A stretch of DNA of 64,000 nt, from contig CAVPTI010000020.1 in the NCBI GenBank assembly GCA_963708775.1, positions 1 to 64,000 on the forward strand, written 5' to 3'. This document shows, piece by piece, positions 8,932 to 16,693 of the stretch (within the stretch, counting starts at the first letter, position 1; each line of letters begins with the position of its first letter). Source of the DNA: JAGVSR01 sp963708775. Lineage in GTDB: Bacteria > Pseudomonadota > Alphaproteobacteria > Rhizobiales > Hyphomicrobiaceae. The position numbers and the translations under genes were made by a program. The notes under the pieces are model-generated. The model saw nothing but the letters and a program-made list of their open reading frames with translations, searched no databases and had not been told where the DNA came from.

Positions 8932-10074
8932 ATGACCACGCCGAACCTGCCCGCCGACCTACACACTCCGGCTTATGTGCTCGACGTGGCAAGCCTCAAG
9001 CGCAATTTAGAGACGGCGGCGCGGCTGAAAGCCGAGACTGGCATCAAGATGCTGCTGGCGACGAAAGCGTGGGCCATGCCGGCGGCGTTTCCGCTGATGC
9101 GCGACACGCTCGACGGCACGACTGCGTCGGGTGAGTACGAAGCACGGATGGGCCGCGAGGAATTTGGCAAGGAGGTTCACGTCTACGCGCCGGCTTACGG
9201 TCCGGGCGAAGTGGAGCGTTTGGTCACGATCGCCGAGCACATCTACTTCAATTCACCGGGTCAGCTTGCCAAGCACATGGCGACGGCGAAGGCGGCTGGT
9301 CGTCACGTCGGCGTGCGCATCAATCCCGGCTTCTCGATGGCCACGTTAGGCGGCAACTTGTATGACCCATGCGCTCCCGGCTCGCGCTTCGGCACCACGA
9401 AGGCTGAGAGCGCCGGCATCCCGTGGGGCGAGATCGACATTCTGCATGCGCACGCATTGTGCGAAGCGCGCGAAGAAGGGTCCGTGGGTCTCATCAAGCA
9501 CGTGGCGGAGACGTTCGCGGATGAGATCCGGCAGGTGAAGGCGGTCAATTTCGGCGGGGGTCATTTCATCAACCGGCCGGGATACAAGCTCGAGCCGCTG
9601 ATCCGGGCGTTGCAAGATTTCCGAAAGGCATTCGGCGTGGACGTGATCCTCGAACCGGGTGCGGGGCTCGTCGTCAATGCGGGCTGGCTCGTTGCGACCG
9701 TGCTCGATCTGCATCGGAACGAGAAGGAGATCGCTATTCTTGATACGTCAGCGTCCACGCACATGCCCGACGTTCTGGAGGTGCCGTACACGCCGATCAT
9801 CATCGGCGCAAAGAAGGCCGGCGTTCTGGCGCACACCTACGTTCTCGGTGGAAAGACGTGTATGACCGGCGACGTGATCGGCGAGTATTCGTTCGCTCAA
9901 CCGCTAAAGGTCGGCGACCGGCTGATCTTCACGGACATGATGCAGTATTCGTTCGTCAAGAACACAACCTTCAACGGCACGCCGCTCCCGGACCTGTCGG
10001 TTTTGCACGAGGATGGGCGTTACGAAGTGCTGCGCTCGTATGGATATGATGACTTCCGGCGCCGGCTCGGCTGA
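8932..10074 (+). CDS. nspC: Carboxynorspermidine decarboxylase
   Basis: This fold-type III PLP enzyme (380 residues) decarboxylates carboxynorspermidine or carboxyspermidine to norspermidine or spermidine. Visible hallmarks are LLATKAWAMPAAFPL with the PLP lysine at residue 45, the glycine-rich FGGGHFINRP, LEPGAGLVVNAGWLVATV, DTSASTHMPDVLE and the catalytic-Cys segment GGKTCMTGDVIGEYSF. These match NspC rather than ornithine, arginine or diaminopimelate decarboxylases. The partner carboxynorspermidine synthase is at 36341-37555. The start is the second of two staggered ATGs, in frame with TPAYVLDV. Confidence 0.93.
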   Translation: MTTPNLPADLHTPAYVLDVASLKRNLETAARLKAETGIKMLLATKAWAMPAAFPLMRDTLDGTTASGEYEARMGREEFGKEVHVYAPAYGPGEVERLVTIAEHIYFNSPGQLAKHMATAKAAGRHVGVRINPGFSMATLGGNLYDPCAPGSRFGTTKAESAGIPWGEIDILHAHALCEAREEGSVGLIKHVAETFADEIRQVKAVNFGGGHFINRPGYKLEPLIRALQDFRKAFGVDVILEPGAGLVVNAGWLVATVLDLHRNEKEIAILDTSASTHMPDVLEVPYTPIIIGAKKAGVLAHTYVLGGKTCMTGDVIGEYSFAQPLKVGDRLIFTDMMQYSFVKNTTFNGTPLPDLSVLHEDGRYEVLRSYGYDDFRRRLG

Positions 10075-10077
10075 GGC

Positions 10078-10959
10078 TCAGGCGGCACCCTCGAGAAACG
10101 CGAGCAGCCGGGCGGCGGTCTCTTCCGGGAACTGATCGGGAAAGAAGTGTCCCCCCGGAAGCGTCGCGAATTGTGGTCTTGAAAGGCGCTTCTCCCATTC
10201 TGCTTCCATGTCGAAGAGCTGATGCATGAGGCCCTTTGTGCCCCAGAAAGCCAAGGCAGGGCATGACACTTTGCGCGCCAAATCCGCGGTGTCGTGCGCC
10301 AGATCTACCGTCAGAGCCGCGCGATAGTCGGAGCAGGAGCCGTGAATGGCTGCGGGGTTTCGCCACGCGGTGCGATAGGCTTGCAACTGCGCGGGATCGA
10401 ACTCATCGAGGGCAACCTTGCCCCAGCCGACGAGGCAGAACTCAAAGAAATAATCGGGGTCGCGGCCGATCAGCGTTTCGGGGAATGGCTCGGGTTGGGC
10501 CAGAAAGTACCAGTGCCAGTAGGCGGTGGCCACTTTGTGAGTCGTGTCCATCAACATGGCATAGGTGGGCACGATATCGAGTACAGCCAGCGAGAGCACG
10601 CGCTCGGGCTCGTCCAGCGCCATCCTGTGGCCGACGCGGCCACCGCGATCATGTCCGACGACATGAAAGCGGTCGAAGCCGAGGCTGCGCATGAGCGCCA
10701 CCTGATCGGCGGCCATGGCGCGGAAGGAATAGTTGCTGCGATCTGCCAAACACACTGGTTTCGAACTGTCGCCGTAGCCGCGCAGGTCGGCGGCGACGAC
10801 GGTGAACCGTTCCGCCAGCAACGGCGCGATCTTTGCCCACATCACGTGTGTCTGCGGATAGCCGTGCAACAGCAGAACAGGCGGACCGCTGCCGCCTTTC
10901 ACATAGGCGACATCCACATCACCGACTTGCGCTCGTCCGCGTGCGAAGCCGTCGAACAT
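10078..10959 (-). CDS. Alpha/beta hydrolase, fluoroacetate-dehalogenase-like
   Basis: This 293-residue alpha/beta hydrolase carries HGYPQTHVMW (oxyanion region, residues 32-41), the Asp nucleophile in GHDRGGRVG (Asp104), Asp128 in LDIVPTY and His271 in GGHF. Arg105, Arg108, His149, Trp150 and Tyr212 sit where fluoroacetate dehalogenases place their carboxylate- and halide-binding residues. The likely reaction is hydrolytic removal of halide from a haloacid, or epoxide hydrolysis. The gene follows the ArsR regulator by 18 bases on the same strand and probably forms a unit with it. The substrate is inferred. Confidence 0.82.
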   Translation of the reverse strand: MFDGFARGRAQVGDVDVAYVKGGSGPPVLLLHGYPQTHVMWAKIAPLLAERFTVVAADLRGYGDSSKPVCLADRSNYSFRAMAADQVALMRSLGFDRFHVVGHDRGGRVGHRMALDEPERVLSLAVLDIVPTYAMLMDTTHKVATAYWHWYFLAQPEPFPETLIGRDPDYFFEFCLVGWGKVALDEFDPAQLQAYRTAWRNPAAIHGSCSDYRAALTVDLAHDTADLARKVSCPALAFWGTKGLMHQLFDMEAEWEKRLSRPQFATLPGGHFFPDQFPEETAARLLAFLEGAA

Positions 10960-10977
10960 ATGTGTGGGCCTCTGACT

Positions 10978-11313
10978 TCAAGTCGAATTGGCGGCGTCGC
11001 GCTGGTCGGCAGCTTTCAAGATCGCGGGAATGAGTCCTGGAAACTTCGTCCTGATTTCATCACAGCGCAATACGTTGATGACCTCTACGCCTCGGCGTTC
11101 GGAGCGAATGAGACCGGCTTCTCGCAAAATTTGGAAATGATGCGACTGGGTTGACTTGGCCATCTTTTCAGGCGCGGCGGCGGAACAGTTCATGGCGCAC
11201 GTTCCCGCACCGATCCTGCGGATGATCTCCAGGCGCACAGGATCGGCGAGGGCATAGAGAATGCCTTCGAGCGTGATCGACTCGATCGGAGGATGAACGA
11301 ACGGCCTTTGCAT
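10978..11313 (-). CDS. ArsR-type HTH transcriptional regulator
   Basis: This 111-residue winged-helix protein has EGILYALADPVRLEIIRRI at the N-terminus and the recognition helix region STQSHHFQILREAGLIRSERRG (residues about 55-76). It belongs to the ArsR superfamily group that often controls a divergent SDR or hydrolase gene rather than metal resistance. Two cysteines (GTCAMNC) lie near the HTH, but no full metal site is obvious. It is transcribed with the dehalogenase-like gene and divergently from the SDR at 11468. An inverted repeat at 11349-11369 is a candidate operator. Confidence 0.85.
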   Translation of the reverse strand: MQRPFVHPPIESITLEGILYALADPVRLEIIRRIGAGTCAMNCSAAAPEKMAKSTQSHHFQILREAGLIRSERRGVEVINVLRCDEIRTKFPGLIPAILKAADQRDAANST

Positions 11314-11348
11314 GCGGCAAATATGACCACGAAGAGTTGATAATTCAA

Positions 11349-11369
11349 TAGTTCGATATTCTTGAACTA
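11349..11369. promoter_or_regulatory. Candidate ArsR operator
   Basis: TAGTTC and GAACTA form six-base inverted arms separated by nine bases in the divergent region between the ArsR gene and the SDR. The region around it is AT-rich, unlike its surroundings, and a TATATT element follows toward the SDR. Assignment to this regulator is inference from position. Confidence 0.45.
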
Positions 11370-11467
11370 ATGGAATAGCAGGCTATATTGCCTGAAGGAC
11401 GGTGCCGCACCGGCCCGCCGCCCGCCTAAGGGCGAGGCTTATCCTGCTCAATAACTTGGAGATTTCC

Positions 11468-12237
11468 GTGTCAAAGCCGCTGCAAGGAAAAATAGCTGTC
11501 GTCACAGGAGGAAGCCGCGGCATTGGCCGCGCGATCGCGGAGCGCTTGGCAAGCGATGGCGCCACCGTCGCCGTTCATTATGGCCGTAATCCCGGAGCCG
11601 CAGAAGAGGTGGTCACCGCGATCAAGTCACGAGGCGGAGATGCATTCGCCGTCGGCGCCGACCTTACCGAACGCGGTGCAGCGGCCAAACTACTTCACTC
11701 AGCTCGACGGCGAACTCGCCAAGCGCGGCGACTTCGAAATTCGACATTCTCGTCAACAATGCAGGCGTCGCGCCGTTCGTTCCGTTCGCGGATACGACGG
11801 AGGAGCAGTTCGACGAAGTATTCAACATCAACGTGAAAGCGCTGTTCTTCATCACGCAGGCCGCTATTCCTCGGCTCAACGACGGCGGCCGGATCATCTC
11901 CACCACGTCCGTGGTTTCGCGACTGCCTTTCCCCGGTGTCGAGGTCTATTCGATGTCGAAGCCGCCAATCGATAATCTCACGAAGGCGCTCGCACGTGCT
12001 TTGGGTGAACGCAACATCACCGTCAATGCAGTGGCGCCCGGCGTGATTGAAACTGATATGACGGGGTTCGTGAAAAGCCCTGAGGGAGCGCAGCAGACGA
12101 TCAACTCACAAGCCCTGAAGCGGATCGGTCAGGCGCCAGACGTTGCCGATGTTGTGGCGTTCCTCGCCGGACCGGACTCGCGATGGGTCACCGGCCAGAC
12201 GATTGAAGTGAGCGGCGGCACGTCCATCACGCTCTAA
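11468..12237 (+). pseudogene. SDR oxidoreductase, interrupted by two frame changes
   Basis: The reading frame starts at GTG 11468 behind GGAG at six bases and encodes IAVVTGGSRGIGRAIAERL. Pieces then continue as QLDGELAKRG and FDILVNNAGVAPFVPF in two further frames, and MKALFFITQ through the Tyr/Lys motif YSMSK to SGGTSITL. The frame shifts by one extra base near 11690-11700 and again near 11730-11740. The joined length is about 255 residues, normal for a 3-oxoacyl-reductase-like SDR. The gene is divergent from the ArsR gene, its likely regulator. Conserved sequence through both breaks favours read errors over decay. Confidence 0.78.
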
Positions 12238-12337
12238 ATTCTACAACGTAAGTTTCCAGGCGCTTTGTTCCCCCCGGAAGCGCTTTGGTCGTGCGGCGCC
12301 GGATGTCCTCCCTTCCGGCGCCGCACAAGTTTCGCCA

Positions 12338-13936
12338 TCAAGCGGCGGGGCGCTCAATCAGCGCGAAGATGGTTTCCAGTTGATCGGCGTCTTCGGGGGG
12401 TTTGTCCCAGCGGATGCGGTGGATGCGTGGAAAGCGCATCGCGACGCCCGATTTGTGCCGCGTCGATGGCTGGACCGCATCGAATGCGATTTCGAGCACC
12501 AGCTTTGGCACCACGGCGCGAACGGGGCCGAATGTTTCCGTCGTATTGGCGCGAATGAACCGATCGAGATCGCGCAGTTCGGCATCGGTAAAACCGGAAT
12601 AGGCTTTGCCAACCGGCACCAGTTCGCGTTCGTTGGAGCCTTCGCGCGGGCGCCAAACTCCGAACGTGAAATCCGAATAAAGCGAAGATCTCTTTCCGGA
12701 GCCGCGCTGCGCATACATCAGCACGCAATCGAGCGTGAGGGCCGCGCGTTTCCACTTGAACCAATGGCCCTTTGGGCGGCCGGCGAGATAGGGGCTTGCT
12801 CGGCGCTTCAGCATCAGGCCTTCGATGCCGGCCTCGCGGGCGCCGCGCCAGAGTGCTTCGAGTTCCGAAAATGTATCGAATTCCACGAGCGCGCTCAAAT
12901 CCGTCAGCAGAGGTCGCTCGCCTGCGTGCCACTCCTCCAGACGGCGGCGGCGATCATCGAAGGCGAGCGTGCGAATATCCTCACCGCCCGCAAACAGCAG
13001 ATCATAGAGCCGAAGGTGAGCCGGATGTTCGCGCAGCATTTTCCCCGTCACCGACTTTCGGTTGAGTCGCTGCTGGAGATCGTTGAAAGGCGCGACCGTG
13101 CCCTGCCGAACAACCAGAAGCTCGCCATCGGCGACTACATCGAACTGCGCAAAGGCCGACCGGATTTCGGGGAATGCCGGCGAGATGTCATCGCCTGTGC
13201 GGGAGTAGACGCGCACATCGCCCGCCTTGGCGGCGACCTGGACGCGGATGCCATCCCATTTCCATTCGGCGGCGAAGTCGTTCGGATCGAGTGTTGGCCA
13301 ATCGGCGTCTTCCACGGGATGGGCGAGCATCATGGGCCGGAAGACCGGGACATTGCCGGGATCGGGACGTTCGCTGCGCCCTTCCACCCAGGCGAAAAGC
13401 TCAGCGTAGGGCGGCTTCAGTGCGTGCCAGACTTCCTCGACTGCCGAAACATCGAGACCGGCGATCTGGGCGACTGCTGTTTTGGCAAGGCGTGCCGAGA
13501 CGCCGACCCGTGGCGCGCCACCGATCAGTTTAAGAAATGCCCAGCGCTCGCGAACATTGCAGCGGTCCAGGATGGTTGCAATGATCGCCGCGTGCTCCGA
13601 CGGCTTCGCGCTGAGAAGCCAGTCGACGACTTCGCCGAGGCGCGGTGGCTCAACGATGTTCTCCGGTGTCGGCCACATCAACGATACTGTTTCTGCGGTG
13701 TCGCCGACGAAATCCCGTGAGAGCTTGAAAAGCACCGGGTCGGTGCGTTCCGCCATCAAATCGGAAAGGATCCGCCGGAATCCGATGCGCAGCGGCAAAC
13801 CATCAGTCAAGGCTGCGAGCGCCCAGCCGCGGTCCGGATCAGGTGCGGAGCGCAGGTAATCGGTCAGTAATGCCAGCTTGCCGGTACGGCTCTGCGTGGT
13901 GGACAGGCAATCGAGAACTTCGGCGAACGCACGCAT
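12338..13936 (-). CDS. ATP-dependent DNA ligase
   Basis: This 532-residue ligase has an N-terminal DNA-binding domain (to about residue 200), then the nucleotidyltransferase domain with the adenylated lysine in EWKWDGIR (Lys226), GDDISPAFPE, DGELLV, and LMLKRRASPYLAGRPKG with the C-terminal motif region HWFKWKR. It seals nicks using ATP. It starts three bases after the stop of the exonuclease gene, so the pair is an operon. It matches the bacterial ligase group found with the MBL-fold exonuclease and an Lhr-type helicase, distinct from Ku/LigD. Confidence 0.9.
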   Translation of the reverse strand: MRAFAEVLDCLSTTQSRTGKLALLTDYLRSAPDPDRGWALAALTDGLPLRIGFRRILSDLMAERTDPVLFKLSRDFVGDTAETVSLMWPTPENIVEPPRLGEVVDWLLSAKPSEHAAIIATILDRCNVRERWAFLKLIGGAPRVGVSARLAKTAVAQIAGLDVSAVEEVWHALKPPYAELFAWVEGRSERPDPGNVPVFRPMMLAHPVEDADWPTLDPNDFAAEWKWDGIRVQVAAKAGDVRVYSRTGDDISPAFPEIRSAFAQFDVVADGELLVVRQGTVAPFNDLQQRLNRKSVTGKMLREHPAHLRLYDLLFAGGEDIRTLAFDDRRRRLEEWHAGERPLLTDLSALVEFDTFSELEALWRGAREAGIEGLMLKRRASPYLAGRPKGHWFKWKRAALTLDCVLMYAQRGSGKRSSLYSDFTFGVWRPREGSNERELVPVGKAYSGFTDAELRDLDRFIRANTTETFGPVRAVVPKLVLEIAFDAVQPSTRHKSGVAMRFPRIHRIRWDKPPEDADQLETIFALIERPAA

Positions 13937-13939
13937 GGG

Positions 13940-14950
13940 CTACTCCGCGTCGTCCTCGTAGCCAACCAGGTCCAGCGCGCGTGCGCGGCGGCCCATCAGG
14001 CTTAATTGATGCACGAGTGCGTCTTCGCGACCATGCGTCACCCACACGTCTTCGGCACCGGTTTCGACAATGGTATCGAGAAGTTCAGGCCAGTCAGCGT
14101 GGTCCGAAACGACCAGAGGAAGCTCGACGCCACGTTGGCGGGCGCGGCCCCGAACCCGCATCCAGCCGGATGCAAAGACACGCACGGGGTCTTCGCCCAT
14201 GCGTCGCGACCAGCGATCCATCAGCGCTGAGGGTGGGCACATCACGAGCGCGCCCTTCAGTTCGGCATCGGTCGCCGTGCTTGCGGGGCGGCAGTCACCC
14301 AGATCGATTCCGAGATCCTGAAACAGTGCGGTGAGGCCGACCAGCGCGCCGTGCAGCCAGATGGGATCGTGGTAGCCCTGCTGCCGGACGAGCGCGATCA
14401 TGCGCTGGCATTTTCCGAGACCATAGACGCCGAGCAAGTGTGTGCGTTCCGGATTCCGGGCGATCGACTGCACCAGCCGGCGGGCTTCGTCCTCGGCACG
14501 TTCGTGACGGAAGACAGGTAGCGCGAACGTCGCTTCGGTCACAAATACATCGCAGGTCACAAGTTCGAATGGGCGGCACGTCGGATCCGGTGCGCGCTTG
14601 TAGTCACCGGATATCACCGCACGGCAGTCTCCTCGTTCGATGACGATCTGTGCCGATCCGAGGATATGTCCTGCCGGCACGAAGCGGACCGTGACATCAC
14701 CGATCGTGTGATGCTCGCCCAAGTGCGCCGACTGAAACGCTCCAGCGCAGGCTGCGCCATAGCGCACCTTCATGATCGCGATGGTCTCAGGCGTCGCAAG
14801 AACGTGAGCGTGGCCGGGGCGGGCGTGGTCGGAATGCCCATGAGTAATCAGCGCGCGATCGACCGGACGTGGCGGGTCGATATAGAAATCGCCTGCTTCG
14901 CAGTAGAGGCCTTGCGGTGTCGGATAGAGCCAGTTTTCGATCGGACGCAT
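13940..14950 (-). CDS. Ligase-associated MBL-fold DNA exonuclease
   Basis: This 336-residue metallo-beta-lactamase/beta-CASP-like nuclease carries the metal-binding motif HGHSDH at residues 37-42, further conserved GHILGSAQIVIE and SGDYKRAPDPTCRPF, and the C-terminal VSDHADW and VWVTHGRED blocks. Such proteins are known as DNA-ligase-associated exonucleases and presumably process ends before the neighbouring ligase acts. It is the first gene of a two-gene unit. The helicase and phosphoesterase that often accompany this pair are not within the window. Confidence 0.9.
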   Translation of the reverse strand: MRPIENWLYPTPQGLYCEAGDFYIDPPRPVDRALITHGHSDHARPGHAHVLATPETIAIMKVRYGAACAGAFQSAHLGEHHTIGDVTVRFVPAGHILGSAQIVIERGDCRAVISGDYKRAPDPTCRPFELVTCDVFVTEATFALPVFRHERAEDEARRLVQSIARNPERTHLLGVYGLGKCQRMIALVRQQGYHDPIWLHGALVGLTALFQDLGIDLGDCRPASTATDAELKGALVMCPPSALMDRWSRRMGEDPVRVFASGWMRVRGRARQRGVELPLVVSDHADWPELLDTIVETGAEDVWVTHGREDALVHQLSLMGRRARALDLVGYEDDAE

Positions 14951-15044
14951 TGGATGAAAACCTGAGCCGCAGCATTAAGCGTCCCCCGTCGATCGTTAAC
15001 GCGGCGCACAGGCTGCCCGTTCTGCTTTATGTCGCTTGGGCCGA

Positions 15045-15251
15045 TTATGCGATGATGTCGGGCAGCAACTGGTCCTCGACGGCTGTAATCTGATCCTTGA
15101 GCGCGAGCTTCTTTTTCTTCAAACGGCGTATATTGAGCTGGTCGTGGCCCCCCATAGCTTCGAGAGCGACGATTTCCTCGTCGAGCAGGCGGTGCTCGTT
15201 GCGCAGCCGCACGAGTTCCTCGCGCAACTCCCCTTCGCTGTGTCGCACCAT
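15045..15251 (-). CDS. DUF465 (YdcH family) protein
   Basis: This 68-residue, wholly helical protein has ELVRLRNEHRLLDEEIVALE and NIRRLKKKKLALKDQI, which fit the DUF465 family of small coiled-coil proteins of unknown function. The ATG at 15251 has AAGAGG four bases upstream and is preferred to a start five codons earlier. It is divergent from a second member of the family at 15540. Confidence 0.8.
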   Translation of the reverse strand: MVRHSEGELREELVRLRNEHRLLDEEIVALEAMGGHDQLNIRRLKKKKLALKDQITAVEDQLLPDIIA

Positions 15252-15539
15252 GGCGCCTCTTCGCACTAGCTCAGGCGATACCGTAAAGCCCGGCTTCCCC
15301 CGCGGCGCGTTTTACGCCTCTTTCCCAATTCTGCAACATCTTAGCGCGCCCCGAGCCCAGCGCCGTGGCTTTTTGGGTCTGAGAAGCCGACCACGGCGCG
15401 TCCTCCATTGCGCAACTGCGAAAGGATCAAGCCCCAAGATCAATTCTTCATAAAGATGAAATGGTGACCACTGTGCACCTTTTACAAGCCACATTTTCTC
15501 TGGCATGATTTGATGGCTCAACGATCGAAGGAGGCTTAA

Positions 15540-15716
15540 ATGGCGTTATCCGCACATCTCCACGAACTCGCAGAGAAGCATCGGCAGCTCGATCGCCGAA
15601 TTTGCGAGGAGATGGCAAGACCTGGATCCGATGACGTTGTGATCCGGCGGATGAAACAGCAGAAGCTCAAGATCAAAGAAGAGATTGATAGACTGTCGAC
15701 TGCCTCTCGACACTGA
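15540..15716 (+). CDS. DUF465 (YdcH family) protein, second copy
   Basis: This 58-residue protein starts with MALSAHLHELAEKHRQLDRR and ends with MKQQKLKIKEEIDRLS. The spacing of the Leu-x-x-x-His-x-x-Leu helix, the acidic gap and the lysine-rich second helix is that of DUF465. A very strong AAGGAGG lies six bases before the ATG. About 290 bp separate it from the first copy, divergently. That gap holds an AT-rich tract (TTTTACAAGCCACATTTTCT) suited to a promoter for this gene. Confidence 0.75.
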   Translation: MALSAHLHELAEKHRQLDRRICEEMARPGSDDVVIRRMKQQKLKIKEEIDRLSTASRH

Positions 15717-15914
15717 GGTCCTTGAAGCCGGCTCCACCCTGGAGTTCGGCTTTTGTATTTCTGGTCGATACGGCTGCAGCCGGCTACGGCCAAAAACGGC
15801 CGCCTACCGTTGCAGGACGACGGTTACTTGCATTCACCTGCATTCCAAGTTGAAGCCCGCCGGTTTGACCAGCGGGCTTCGGCGTCTCGTGTCGCTTATC
15901 AATCGGCGCTGCGG

Positions 15915-16538
15915 TTAGAGATCGCCTTCGCGCTCCGACGTTCCGTCATCAGGGCCCTGTCCGCGACCGGGGCCGCGGCCAGGACCATCGCGGTCACCGC
16001 CGCGCTTTTCCCAGCGGTCGTGATGGGGGCCCCATTTGCCGCGCTTGCCCATGCCGATCTCCGATACGGCCTTCTTCTGTGCGTCATCGAGCGACGCGTA
16101 GAGTTTCTCGACTGCCGGTCGAACAATCTTCATGCCTTCGAGGGCAGCGGCGAGTTGTGCTTCGGTATCGGCCAGACGCGCCGTGATGTCCTTAGCCGCC
16201 GGCTTCTTGTCAGCATCGGCCGTGGCTTCGGGCTTCGGCGGGCAGGCCGCTGCGACCTTCGTAGCGGCGGTTTTCACTGCTGATTTCAATTCATCGAATG
16301 CCGGCTTCTGGGCTTCGGTGGGGTTCACCTTGTATTCGAGGCGGACCATCATCAGGTCTGCTTTTTCTGCCGGGTTGCCGCGGCACAGCGGACCCGCGAG
16401 ACCCATCATGCCATGCGGGCCACCCCAGCCGTGGGGGCCCTTATGGTGCCAGCCGCCATGGCGGTGGGCGACAGCGGCGGCCGATCCGAGCGTCATTATG
16501 ACGGCGGCGCCCGCGAGAATTTTTCCATTACGTGTCAT
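15915..16538 (-). CDS. Spy/CpxP-like periplasmic LTXXQ protein
   Basis: This 207-residue exported protein begins with MTRNGKILAGAAVIMTLGSAAAVA, followed by a His/Gly-rich stretch (HRHGGWHHKGPHGWGGPHG). Long helices follow (RLEYKVNPTEAQKPAFDELK and RPAVEKLYASLDDAQKKAVS), characteristic of the LTXXQ/Spy family. Family members are periplasmic chaperone or metal-stress proteins; the His-rich head suggests metal binding. The C-terminus is a low-complexity Gly/Arg/Asp tail. The ATG at 16538 has AAGGAG six bases upstream. A hairpin AAGCCCGC/GCGGGCTT at 15853-15879 lies just beyond the stop. Confidence 0.78.
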   Translation of the reverse strand: MTRNGKILAGAAVIMTLGSAAAVAHRHGGWHHKGPHGWGGPHGMMGLAGPLCRGNPAEKADLMMVRLEYKVNPTEAQKPAFDELKSAVKTAATKVAAACPPKPEATADADKKPAAKDITARLADTEAQLAAALEGMKIVRPAVEKLYASLDDAQKKAVSEIGMGKRGKWGPHHDRWEKRGGDRDGPGRGPGRGQGPDDGTSEREGDL

Positions 16539-16693
16539 CGGGTTCTCCTTGTTCGAGCCGCGGCGCGTCCGGACCGCCCATGCGGGGGAGCGAGGCACTG
16601 AGGGGGGGTGCCTGGCGGACCGAAGCACGCCGCGTCACTTCATCGAACGATGCTGGAGGAAGAACCCGTCGGAGAATTTTCGGAGGCTGCGGC

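Noticed and set aside
8932..10074. nspC as ornithine or diaminopimelate decarboxylase
   Set aside because: GGKTCMTGDVIGEY, DTSASTHMPDVLE and the short 380-residue length match carboxynorspermidine decarboxylase.
12380..13720. 446-codon plus-strand frame opposite the DNA ligase
   Set aside because: It is antisense to a convincing ligase with its active-site lysine in place; high-GC codon bias creates such open shadows.
15853..15879. AAGCCCGC/GCGGGCTT hairpin as a terminator
   Set aside because: The stem is good but there is no T tract on either strand; mentioned only as a hairpin near the Spy-like gene.
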